The position numbers were made by a program, and so were the translations under genes. The notes below the pieces were generated by a model. The model was not told where the DNA came from. It was given only the letters and a program-made list of their open reading frames with translations, and ran no database searches. 64,000 nt of DNA from Acinetobacter calcoaceticus (GTDB lineage Bacteria > Pseudomonadota > Gammaproteobacteria > Pseudomonadales > Moraxellaceae): NCBI RefSeq assembly GCF_004345325.1, contig NZ_SLVJ01000018.1, positions 18,187 through 82,186 on the forward strand, written 5' to 3'. This document shows positions 1-7,165 of the stretch, in pieces (within the stretch, counting starts at the first letter, position 1; each line of letters starts with the position of its first letter).

Positions 1-496
1 CCCATTTGGCACGTGCTTCGCGACCTACGCCGGAACTGGTGAAAACCACAGAGGCTTGTTCTGATTTTTGTAATAACGGCATTAGTGCCTGAGTCAGTAC
101 AAAAGGGGCGCGTAGATTAACCGCAAGGACATCATCCCACACATCAACTGGATAATTGGCCAGTTCAGTGCGTTCACCCAAGATGCCTGCATTGTGCAAG
201 ATCCCATCTAAGCGACCAAATTGTTTTTCTAAAGTGGCCAAGAGCACTTCATAATCATGTGGAGAGGCGGTGGACAGTTGTAATGGCAGTATGGCGGGTT
301 GAGGTGCACCAAGCCCTTCAATTTCGTCATAGATGACTTCGAGTTTGTTCAAGGTTCGTCCGTGTAACACCACTGTTGCGCCATGCAGTGCATAACTCAG
401 TGCTGCAGCGCGCCCAATACCATCACCTGCGCCTGTGATTAGAATGATTTTGTCTTTGAGTAAGTCTGGGCGAGGTTGATATTCTGAAAAATTCAT
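1..496 (-). CDS. yciK: YciK-family short-chain dehydrogenase (3' part outside window)
   Basis: This gene encodes an SDR-fold NAD(P)-dependent oxidoreductase of the YciK group; its physiological substrate is not known. The first 165 codons are visible. Translation from the ATG at 494-496 gives an N-terminal Rossmann motif TGAGDGIGRA around residue 20, the NAG motif (HNAGILG) and the strand ending in TSSGVGREARAKW. The catalytic Tyr-x3-Lys lies just beyond the window edge. It follows mupP on the same strand after 74 bp. The order ubiG-mupP-yciK is the arrangement known from Pseudomonas and Acinetobacter, which supports the name. The family call is firm; the reaction is unknown. Confidence 0.88.
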   Translation of the reverse strand, partial: MNFSEYQPRPDLLKDKIILITGAGDGIGRAAALSYALHGATVVLHGRTLNKLEVIYDEIEGLGAPQPAILPLQLSTASPHDYEVLLATLEKQFGRLDGILHNAGILGERTELANYPVDVWDDVLAVNLRAPFVLTQALMPLLQKSEQASVVFTSSGVGREARAKW

Positions 497-560
497 GTAA
501 ACGCTCCACTTCTATAATATTGTTTATTGAGATTATTAACTATTCTGTCGATTCGATTTG

Positions 561-583
561 ACTCAGTGCTTTAGGCACTGAGT
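561..583 (-). other. Hairpin overlapping the mupP stop codon
   Basis: A perfect 9-bp inverted repeat (ACTCAGTGC at 561-569, GCACTGAGT at 575-583) encloses the mupP stop codon. No T-run follows on the minus strand, so it is at best a weak attenuator or an mRNA-stabilising stem between mupP and yciK. Confidence 0.35.
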
Positions 584-1248
584 TGTAACAGGCTTTGGAT
601 TTTTTGCTGTAATTCTTGGACATTATTGACGATGGAATCTGCTTGCCAAGCATCAAGATCATCTTTGTATTGCACAGGCAAATAACCATATGCCGCCAAG
701 ATGGTGTACATATTGGCATTGCGACCAGCATCGATATCTCGTGGATGATCACCAACATAAATAATGTCAGTGGCTGCGAGATCGATCTGCTTCGCGGCCA
801 AATACATCGGTTCTGGATCAGGTTTGGTCAATGTGACATCTTCAGGGCAGACCAAAACGGCACAGCGTGAGGTCAGCTCTAAAGCATCAAGCAGAGCTTC
901 GCTCAACCAACGCGGTTTATTGGTCACGATACCCCAAGGGATATTCTGTTGTTCAAGTTGGGTCAACAGTTCAGGCATCCCTGCAAACAGGTCGGTATCC
1001 ACAGCAATCTCTTCGGCATAGAGATCTAGAAAGTGTTGTCGATGCGCTAGAAATACCGGATCACTTGCATCGAGTTCAGGATAAACCAGCTGCACCATGG
1101 CGCGAGCACCTTCCGATACTTGTGTGCGTATTTGATCTGCAGCAACGATTTCTCGTCCTGCAGTGCTGCACATGGCTTGGATGATCCGGATGAAGTCTGC
1201 CGCGGTATCTATCAGGGTGCCATCTAAATCAAATAAGACCGCCTTCAT
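571..1248 (-). CDS. mupP: N-acetylmuramic acid 6-phosphate phosphatase (HAD family)
   Basis: This is a 225-aa HAD-superfamily phosphatase of the Gph/MupP type. In Pseudomonas and Acinetobacter relatives MupP dephosphorylates MurNAc-6-phosphate in the peptidoglycan recycling route that bypasses de novo UDP-MurNAc synthesis. Visible motifs are DLDGTLID at residues 7-14 (nucleophile Asp7 and Asp9), the VTNKP motif II, the motif III lysine in TKPDPEP, and [10 protein letters not shown] as motif IV. The start overlaps the ubiG stop as ATGA, so the two are translationally coupled. A phosphoglycolate phosphatase (gph) reading is the alternative; the ubiG-mupP-yciK order favours MupP. ampD, another recycling gene, lies about 12 kb away. 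Confidence 0.85.
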   Translation of the reverse strand: MKAVLFDLDGTLIDTAADFIRIIQAMCSTAGREIVAADQIRTQVSEGARAMVQLVYPELDASDPVFLAHRQHFLDLYAEEIAVDTDLFAGMPELLTQLEQQNIPWGIVTNKPRWLSEALLDALELTSRCAVLVCPEDVTLTKPDPEPMYLAAKQIDLAATDIIYVGDHPRDIDAGRNANMYTILAAYGYLPVQYKDDLDAWQADSIVNNVQELQQKIQSLLQLSA

Positions 1249-1961
1249 GCCTGACCTTCATTGATCGTGTAGACCATATAGTTCACATCGACATTCGGTG
1301 CCAACCAATAATGTTTGGTGAGCGGATTATAGTGTAAACCGGTCATATCTTTGAGGGTCAAACCTGCTTGGCGTATATCATGTGCCAATTCAGAAGGTTT
1401 GATAAATTTATGATAATCGTGGGTGCCACGTTTCAGTAGGCGTAACACATATTCAGCGCCAATGATCGCAAATAAATAGGCTTTTGGATTGCGATTAATG
1501 GTAGAGAAAAACACATGGCCACCGGGTTTGACCAGTTTTTGGCAGGCTTGGATAATTGAGGCTGGATCTGGAACGTGTTCCAACATTTCCATACAGGTCA
1601 CGATATCGTATTGACCTGCTTGTTCTTCGGCCAATTGCTCTACAGGGATTTGGCGGTATTCGATATTTTGCACATTTTCTTGCTCTGCATGTAGACGTGC
1701 AACATTGAGTGGTGCTTCACCCATATCAATGCCCAATACATCTGCACCACGACGTGCCATGCTTTCAGCCAAGATCCCACCGCCACAGCCGACATCAAGA
1801 ATCTTTTTACCGCTTAGGCCACCCGCATGTTCATCAATCCAATTGAGGCGGAGTGGATTAATTTGGTGGAGTGGTCGAAACTCGGATTGCATATCCCACC
1901 ATAAAGCGGCAAGCGCTTCAAATTTTGCGATTTCTTGTGGATCTACGTTGAGTTGCGACAT
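1245..1961 (-). CDS. ubiG: Ubiquinone biosynthesis O-methyltransferase
   Basis: UbiG is an SAM-dependent methyltransferase that performs both O-methylations of the ubiquinone ring at the inner membrane surface. The 238-aa protein has the SAM-binding glycine motif [12 protein letters not shown] near residue 60, an acidic strand end (LGIDMGE) and the family segment [11 protein letters not shown]. The ATG at 1961 is chosen over an in-frame GTG at 1970 because the Shine-Dalgarno AGAGG overlaps that GTG and sits well spaced before 1961. It is first in the leftward ubiG-mupP-yciK operon. The call is firm. Confidence 0.95.
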   Translation of the reverse strand: MSQLNVDPQEIAKFEALAALWWDMQSEFRPLHQINPLRLNWIDEHAGGLSGKKILDVGCGGGILAESMARRGADVLGIDMGEAPLNVARLHAEQENVQNIEYRQIPVEQLAEEQAGQYDIVTCMEMLEHVPDPASIIQACQKLVKPGGHVFFSTINRNPKAYLFAIIGAEYVLRLLKRGTHDYHKFIKPSELAHDIRQAGLTLKDMTGLHYNPLTKHYWLAPNVDVNYMVYTINEGQA

Positions 1962-2147
1962 GCCCGTCACCTCTGGTTAATTTGTTTGACATCTAAAATT
2001 TTTTCAAGCCGTTCTTAGTGTAGCGTTTATTCAAAAAAAAGCGATCAATCATGAAAAAAAGTTCACATAACAAAAACGATTTTACTGTATTTGTTTTATA
2101 GTGAATGCATAAGCTATAGCAGTTGAATCATGAGGATAATTAAGTCA

Positions 2148-2765
2148 ATGAAAAAATTTATATCTAGTGTTGTGACAGCAATCGTCATGACGTTTTCCGT
2201 TCAGGCCATGGCAGCAGACTATGTTGCTGGTAAAGACTATACTGTGATTCAAAATCCGGGGAAATCGGAAGTTGCAGGTAAAATCGAAGTTCGTGAGTTT
2301 TTTTCGTACAGTTGTGGGCATTGCTTTAAGCTTGAGCCTTTTTTGCAGACTTGGTTAAAGAAATTACCGAGTGATGTTCATTTTGTTCGTACGCCTGCAG
2401 CCATGAACAAATCTTGGGAGATAAGCGCACGCGGTTACTATGTGTCTGAAGCTGCAGGCATTCGTAAAAGCACCCATATTCCTTTGTTCAATGCCATTCA
2501 TAAAGATGGTCAACAAATTTTTGATCAAGCATCGCAAGCGAAGTTCTTTAGTCAATATGGGCTTAGCCAAGCAAAGTTTAATAGCATGTTCGATTCTTTT
2601 GCGATCAGTGCAAAAGTTGCTGAATCCAATAAATTGGCGCAACAATACCAATTGACCGGTGTACCTGCAGTGGTGGTGAACGGCAAATATGTGGTCCAAG
2701 GTGATCCAGACCAGGTCCCTAAAGTGATTGACTATTTGATAGAAAAAGAACGTAAGACCAAATAA
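2148..2765 (+). CDS. dsbA: Periplasmic thiol:disulfide oxidoreductase DsbA
   Basis: DsbA introduces disulfide bonds into exported proteins. The 205-aa precursor has a signal peptide (MKKFISSVVTAIVMTFSVQ, cleavage after AMAA near residue 23), the redox-active CGHC at residues 56-59 in a thioredoxin fold, and the cis-proline loop GVPAVVVNG near the C-terminus. An in-frame ATG at 2130 would put a short charged extension before the signal peptide, and AGGA near 2132 precedes the 2148 ATG, so 2148 is preferred. The gene is monocistronic and ends at a hairpin terminator. Confidence 0.93.
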   Translation: MKKFISSVVTAIVMTFSVQAMAADYVAGKDYTVIQNPGKSEVAGKIEVREFFSYSCGHCFKLEPFLQTWLKKLPSDVHFVRTPAAMNKSWEISARGYYVSEAAGIRKSTHIPLFNAIHKDGQQIFDQASQAKFFSQYGLSQAKFNSMFDSFAISAKVAESNKLAQQYQLTGVPAVVVNGKYVVQGDPDQVPKVIDYLIEKERKTK

Positions 2766-2800
2766 TAGTTTATGTGATGAATACTGTTTAGCTTATAAAG

Positions 2801-2827
2801 AAAAACCTGCGATTGCAGGTTTTTTTA
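2801..2827 (+). terminator. Rho-independent terminator after dsbA
   Basis: The stem AAAAACCTGC / GCAGGTTTTT with loop GATT is followed by more T residues. The A-run on the other side also lets it serve the convergent desT gene on the minus strand. Confidence 0.85.
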
Positions 2828-2843
2828 TGACATTTTTATCGGA

Positions 2844-3497
2844 TTACGGCTGAGGGGATCTTTCCCAATTGGAAATACCGCGAAAAATCAGTTGGACTTG
2901 GGTGTGGGCTTGATCTCTCAGTTGCTCTTTTTCAGCAGCTAAATCAGGACTAGCAGGGGTTTGACGCAGTACGCTAATCCACGACATGGCCCAGGTGAAT
3001 GATAAGTTGATGAGAATATTGGCCAGCACTTTAAAATCCCGATCATCTTGGAAATGTTGAATACTTTCCAACTTTGCTAAATCTTGACTGAGGTCTTGAT
3101 TGAGAAAATCAATTTCTCTGGCGATGGCGAGCCTTAAGACATTGGCACCGCCCCAACGCTCCGCAATCATAAAGATCCAGGCTTCAGGATGTTGTTCTAC
3201 AGCAGAAAAAAATAAATTGATGCTGGTGATGATCTTGGTATCAGGTTGATTGATATAGTTGCGTGCGATCTGGTGCAGGATGGTCTTGAGATGCAGGGCG
3301 ACTTGATCGACCAACTCCATACCCAACTCATCCATATCTTGAAAATGCCGATAAAAGGCGGTGGGGACCAACCCAACTTCACGCGCAACTTCTCGTAGAC
3401 TGATACTTGAAAATGAACGTCCTGAAGTACTTAAACTTAAAGCGGCATCCAATAAGGCCTGACGACTTTGTTGTTTACGTTCTTCACGAATTGACAT
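2844..3497 (-). CDS. desT: TetR-family regulator of fatty-acid desaturation (DesT/FabR-like)
   Basis: This 217-aa TetR/AcrR repressor has an N-terminal HTH (about residues 25-60, SLREVAREVGLVPTAFYRHF, very close to the FabR/DesT recognition helix) and a larger ligand domain. In Pseudomonas, DesT senses acyl-CoA saturation and controls desCB; E. coli FabR is the homologue. It is divergent from desC-desB, and the 156-bp gap carries two palindromes of the FabR/DesT operator type. Regulation of desCB, and probably autoregulation, is inferred from that layout. Confidence 0.87.
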   Translation of the reverse strand: MSIREERKQQSRQALLDAALSLSTSGRSFSSISLREVAREVGLVPTAFYRHFQDMDELGMELVDQVALHLKTILHQIARNYINQPDTKIITSINLFFSAVEQHPEAWIFMIAERWGGANVLRLAIAREIDFLNQDLSQDLAKLESIQHFQDDRDFKVLANILINLSFTWAMSWISVLRQTPASPDLAAEKEQLRDQAHTQVQLIFRGISNWERSPQP

Positions 3498-3566
3498 TCT
3501 GGGTTCCAGCTCAAATAAATTGCCAAGAGTTTAGCAAAAATTCACACTAATTAAACGACGAATGTC

Positions 3567-3584
3567 AGTGTACAGGTGTTGACT
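3567..3584. promoter_or_regulatory. DesT operator, distal copy
   Basis: The 18-bp near-palindrome AGTGTACAGGTGTTGACT has half-sites AGTGTACA and AGTCAACA when read inward, matching the FabR/DesT pattern AGTGNACAN2TGTNCACT. It overlaps the proposed -35 element TTGACT. Confidence 0.7.
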
Positions 3585-3606
3585 GAATTAAGAAATCGAG
3601 TATAGT
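3579..3606 (+). promoter_or_regulatory. desCB promoter
   Basis: TTGACT (3579-3584) and TATAGT (3601-3606) are spaced by 16 bp, which is a good sigma-70 arrangement. The start of transcription would be near 3613, about 40 nt before the desC ATG, which has the strong Shine-Dalgarno AGAGGA. Both core elements are overlapped by DesT-type palindromes. Confidence 0.65.
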
Positions 3607-3621
3607 GTACAACTGTTCACT
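3604..3621. promoter_or_regulatory. DesT operator, proximal copy
   Basis: The 18-bp palindrome AGTGTACAACTGTTCACT (half-sites AGTGTACA and AGTGAACA) overlaps the -10 and the expected start point of desC. Its centre is 37 bp from that of the distal copy. Confidence 0.75.
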
Positions 3622-3653
3622 CAAGAAATAGCCAGCACAAAGAGGAACCTGAT

Positions 3654-4676
3654 ATGAGCGAAGTTTTAGAGTACCAACCGCAATGGGTCCGAGAAGATTT
3701 TGTCGACTTCATTGCTGAAAAAATTAATCCCCTTTGGGCTTGGAAAAAAGTTAAAGCACAAATTGTGTCTACACAAGCGCTGAGTACAGACTTTTACCAA
3801 ATTCAACTGCGACCCAATCATAATTTTAAGCAAGACCAATTGTCGGCCGGACAAAGTGTATTGGTCAGCGTGGTGATTGCAGGCGTGAGTCAGCAACGCA
3901 GTTACTCTGTGGTCAAGGTGTTGAACAATGGTGATCTGATCATCGCTGTGAAACGCCAAGGGCAGGTGTCTAATGTGCTAACAGCTCTACAAGACAATGA
4001 TGTGGTTGAGATTTCTCAGGGCCAAGGTGATTTTGTATTGGGCAGAGAGACTGCACCGATTTTACTGATCGCTTCAGGGAGTGGGATTAGTGCCATCTAT
4101 GCCTTGCTCCATGCAGCCTTAGCCCACAATGTTGAAAATGTTGCCCTGATTTATTTTAGTCGTGATCAGGCCTACGATGATGAATTACAGGCCTTGGCTC
4201 AGCAGCATGCCCATTTTCAGTATTATCCGATCCATACCACAGTGCAAAAACAACACTTAGATGAAGCCTTGTTAAAACGCTTGGTTCCTGATTTTCAGCA
4301 ACGTACCACTTATATTTGTGGGGCGCAGAGCATGATGAACAGTGTGAATGCGCTCTATCGTGGATTCGGTATTGAGCATCAACTCAAGCAAGAATATTTT
4401 CAAAAACTGATTGATGAGAATTTGGCGGCGCAACCGGTGGTCTTTTTAAGATCTCAGCAAAGCTTTGAAGCGACGACCAATCTTCTAGAGAGTGCAGAGC
4501 AAGCAGGTCTAAGACCCAGTTCAGGTTGCCGGATGGGCATTTGCAATACCTGCAGTTGTACCAAAGTCAGCGGTTCCACCAAAAACTTACTCACGGGTGA
4601 AATTGAACATGGCAATCAGGTGCAAATTAAATTGTGCATCAGTCAAGCCATCAGTCCTGTGGTGATCAACCTTTAA
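3654..4676 (+). CDS. desC: Ferredoxin reductase partner of the acyl desaturase
   Basis: This 340-aa electron-transfer protein supplies reducing equivalents to the desaturase encoded next. The domain order is a flavin-binding barrel (about 40-130, with RSYSV as the FAD motif), an NAD(P)-binding domain (about 130-240, LLIASGSGISAIYALL), and a C-terminal plant-type 2Fe-2S domain with the cluster cysteines in GCRMGICNTCSC and a last Cys in KLCISQA. It is the DesC type of reductase known from the Pseudomonas desCB operon. The gap to desB is 49 bp. The pair is controlled from the promoter and operators at 3567-3621. Confidence 0.87.
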   Translation: MSEVLEYQPQWVREDFVDFIAEKINPLWAWKKVKAQIVSTQALSTDFYQIQLRPNHNFKQDQLSAGQSVLVSVVIAGVSQQRSYSVVKVLNNGDLIIAVKRQGQVSNVLTALQDNDVVEISQGQGDFVLGRETAPILLIASGSGISAIYALLHAALAHNVENVALIYFSRDQAYDDELQALAQQHAHFQYYPIHTTVQKQHLDEALLKRLVPDFQQRTTYICGAQSMMNSVNALYRGFGIEHQLKQEYFQKLIDENLAAQPVVFLRSQQSFEATTNLLESAEQAGLRPSSGCRMGICNTCSCTKVSGSTKNLLTGEIEHGNQVQIKLCISQAISPVVINL

Positions 4677-4725
4677 GCTGAAATGAACCCGTCATAGACC
4701 CTAAGCCAGGTATCGGAGAAAAATA

Positions 4726-5877
4726 ATGAATATGGTATTAAAATTCCCTAGCACGTCTAAATCCAAACATCTGAATGCTGAACAAACCGCCGAATTCGGA
4801 CGTCGAGTGGAACAGATTCGACTTGATGTTATGCAAAGTATCGGTGAAAAAGATGCCGAATATATTTATAAAATTCGAAATTTCGTGCGCTACAGTGAAA
4901 TTGGTTCACGTGGCATGCTGATGATTGCAGGTTGGTTACCCCCAGTATGGTTGCTCGGTACGGGCTTATTGGGCTTATCCAAAATCGTCGAAAATATGGA
5001 GTTGGGACATAACGTGATGCATGGTCAGTTCGACTGGCTTAATGATCCAAGTCTCAATGGCGCCAATTATGATTGGGATACCATCAGTACTGGCGATGAT
5101 TGGAAACATACTCATAATTATATTCATCACACCTATACCAATATCGTTGGTAAAGATCATGATGTGGGCTATGGTCTGCTACGCGTCAGTGAATCCCAAC
5201 CTTGGGAGCCACGGTTTTTGTTTAACGTGCCGATCGCAATGCAATTGATGCTGTTCTTCGAATGGTATGTGGGCCTACAAAACTTACATCTTGAAGATGC
5301 ACTGATTTATAAAACCAAATCATGGAAAGAGGTTTGGAAGGATGCAGCTAAACTGCGCTTGAAAATGCGACGTCAGGTGTTGAAAGATTATGTGTTCTTT
5401 CCCTTGATCGCAGGACCGAACATGCTGCCGGTATTTGCAGGCAATGCTGTGGCCAATATTATCCGTAATTTGTGGTCATCTGCTGTGATCTTTAATGGTC
5501 ACTTCACAGAAGATACTGAAACATTTGAAGCGGACAATGTTGAAAATGAATCACGTGCTGAATGGTATCTACGCCAAATTCGCGGTTCAAGTAATTTTAC
5601 CGGGACAGAATGGTTACATATCCTGAGTGGCAATCTGAGTCATCAAATTGAGCACCATTTATTTCCAGATATGCCAGCGAATCGTTATGCTGAAGTGGCA
5701 CCCAAGATCCAAGCACTGTGTCAAGAATATGGCATTCACTATAATCAAGCCAACTTTATCCAACAGTTTGCCAGTGTATGGGTGCGTTTAGCCAAACACT
5801 CGCTGCCGAATCAGTACAGTTTGAAACTCAGTGCATCTTGGAAACGTATTACAGGGCTCTTTGCTCAACCTTATTGA
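4726..5877 (+). CDS. desB: Membrane fatty acyl (delta-9 type) desaturase
   Basis: This 383-aa di-iron membrane desaturase introduces a cis double bond into saturated acyl chains, acyl-CoA in the case of Pseudomonas DesB. The three histidine boxes are visible: HNVMH, HNYIHH and HQIEHH. Hydrophobic segments lie around residues 65-90 (IAGWLPPVWLLGTGLLGL) and 215-250. It is the second gene of the DesT-controlled operon. Regioselectivity is inferred from the DesT/DesCB context, not from residues. Confidence 0.88.
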   Translation: MNMVLKFPSTSKSKHLNAEQTAEFGRRVEQIRLDVMQSIGEKDAEYIYKIRNFVRYSEIGSRGMLMIAGWLPPVWLLGTGLLGLSKIVENMELGHNVMHGQFDWLNDPSLNGANYDWDTISTGDDWKHTHNYIHHTYTNIVGKDHDVGYGLLRVSESQPWEPRFLFNVPIAMQLMLFFEWYVGLQNLHLEDALIYKTKSWKEVWKDAAKLRLKMRRQVLKDYVFFPLIAGPNMLPVFAGNAVANIIRNLWSSAVIFNGHFTEDTETFEADNVENESRAEWYLRQIRGSSNFTGTEWLHILSGNLSHQIEHHLFPDMPANRYAEVAPKIQALCQEYGIHYNQANFIQQFASVWVRLAKHSLPNQYSLKLSASWKRITGLFAQPY

Positions 5878-5919
5878 GTGGCCTAAAGATTCAGCTCAAT
5901 GCATTTATCATCTACTTAG

Positions 5920-5945
5920 ACTGCAGCCCATGATTGGGCTGCAGT
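5920..5945 (+). terminator. Strong hairpin after desB, weak T-run
   Basis: A perfect 11-bp stem ACTGCAGCCCA / TGGGCTGCAGT with loop TGAT lies 43 bp after desB. Only a short TTT follows, so it is a probable but imperfect intrinsic terminator. Confidence 0.55.
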
Positions 5946-6074
5946 GTGTTTGAGTCTAAATAATCGCACTAGACTGTTGGCTTTTTTACATAAGCGATCC
6001 TGAGTGATCAAACCTTTGAGAATGCATCTGTTATACTGATCCGCAATTAATTTAAGCCACTATAAGGATGATTT

Positions 6075-6791
6075 ATGCGTATCGACCAACGTGCATTAGA
6101 ACAATTACGTGACATCAAAATTACGCGTAACTATACACGCTATGCTGAAGGTTCTGTCTTGGTAGAATTTGGTCATACCAAAGTACTGTGTACTGCCAGT
6201 ATTGAAAATTCGGTACCACGCTTTCTAAAAGGTAAAGGTCAAGGTTGGGTTACAGCTGAGTACGGCATGTTGCCACGTTCAACACATACTCGTAGTGATC
6301 GTGAAGCGGCACGGGGTAAACAATCTGGCCGAACTCAAGAAATTCAACGTCTGATTGGCCGTAGTCTACGTGCCATGATCGATATGAAAAAATTGGGTGA
6401 GAACACCATTACTATCGACTGTGATGTGATTCAAGCTGATGGTGGTACACGTACTGCAGCGATTACGGGTGCTGCGGTTGCTTTGGTCGATGCCATGAAT
6501 GTGTTACTTGAACAAAAGAAAATCAAACATGATCCATTGAAAGGCCTCGTGGCTGCGGTTTCAGTGGGGATTTTCCAAGATCAAGCACTGCTCGATTTGT
6601 GTTATGAAGAAGATTCAAACTGTCAAACAGATTTGAACGTGGTCATGACCCAAGCAGGTGAGTTTATTGAAATCCAAGGTACTGCTGAAGAAAAGCCGTT
6701 CACTCGCGAACAGTCTGACCAAATGTTGGATTTGGCAGCCAAAGGAATTCAAGAGTTAGTGAAAAAACAGCAGCTCGCTTTAGGTTGGTAA
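6075..6791 (+). CDS. rph: Ribonuclease PH
   Basis: RNase PH is a phosphorolytic 3'-5' exoribonuclease that trims tRNA 3' ends. At 238 aa it is full length and carries the family signatures [16 protein letters not shown] at the N-terminus, [14 protein letters not shown] [12 protein letters not shown], the RSLRAMID phosphate/RNA-binding region, and [13 protein letters not shown]. The AAGGAT Shine-Dalgarno precedes the ATG. It is monocistronic with its own terminator. The call is firm. Confidence 0.96.
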   Translation: MRIDQRALEQLRDIKITRNYTRYAEGSVLVEFGHTKVLCTASIENSVPRFLKGKGQGWVTAEYGMLPRSTHTRSDREAARGKQSGRTQEIQRLIGRSLRAMIDMKKLGENTITIDCDVIQADGGTRTAAITGAAVALVDAMNVLLEQKKIKHDPLKGLVAAVSVGIFQDQALLDLCYEEDSNCQTDLNVVMTQAGEFIEIQGTAEEKPFTREQSDQMLDLAAKGIQELVKKQQLALGW

Positions 6792-6834
6792 GTCTTAGAT
6801 AGACTCAATAAAGGCGCTTTATAGCAGCAGATCA

Positions 6835-6860
6835 AACGCATCTTAGGGTGCGTTTTTTTT
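6835..6860 (+). terminator. Rho-independent terminator after rph
   Basis: The stem AAACGCA / TGCGTTT is followed by a run of eight T residues, 44 bp after the rph stop. Confidence 0.85.
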
Positions 6861-7005
6861 ATGAGAAAATCTCTACAAAAATTGAGCCTCAGCGATCTAT
6901 CACTAATTTGGAGGTTTTAAAGGTCATCAAGTTGACATTAAATCATCATCGCACTGTCATCTGCATTCTATTGAATGTGCATACCTTTTAGCATTGGACG
7001 GCAGT

Positions 7006-7140
7006 ATGCGCATTTTTGTTTACACTCTTTTAATACTCAGCGGCAGTGTACTGCTGAGTGCTTGTAACGATGACAATGACAACAACATCGATAATCCACC
7101 TACTGCCTCCACCGCATGTAACGTTCACTGCGCACCATAA
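7006..7140 (+). CDS. Small Asp/Asn-rich lipoprotein (44 aa) ahead of phospholipase C
   Basis: An ATG at 7006 opens a 44-codon frame encoding MRIFVYTLLILSGSVLLSAC, then an Asp/Asn-rich stretch and a Pro/Thr stretch ending in CNVHCAP. The first 20 residues form a lipoprotein signal with lipobox LSAC (Cys20). The stop is 25 bp before the phospholipase C start on the same strand, so the two are probably cotranscribed. The mature peptide would be about 25 residues with two further cysteines. Function is unknown; it may be a lipopeptide accessory or a leader for plc translation. The frame is different from the spurious upstream extension of plc over the same bases. Confidence 0.6.
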   Translation: MRIFVYTLLILSGSVLLSACNDDNDNNIDNPPTASTACNVHCAP

Positions 7141-7165
7141 TCATAAAAACAATAAGGACCTTAAG

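Noticed and set aside
7058..7165. Upstream extension of the phospholipase C frame to an ATG at 7058
   Set aside because: It would bury the twin-arginine signal peptide 36 residues inside the protein and overlaps the better-supported small lipoprotein frame; the 7166 ATG has its own Shine-Dalgarno.
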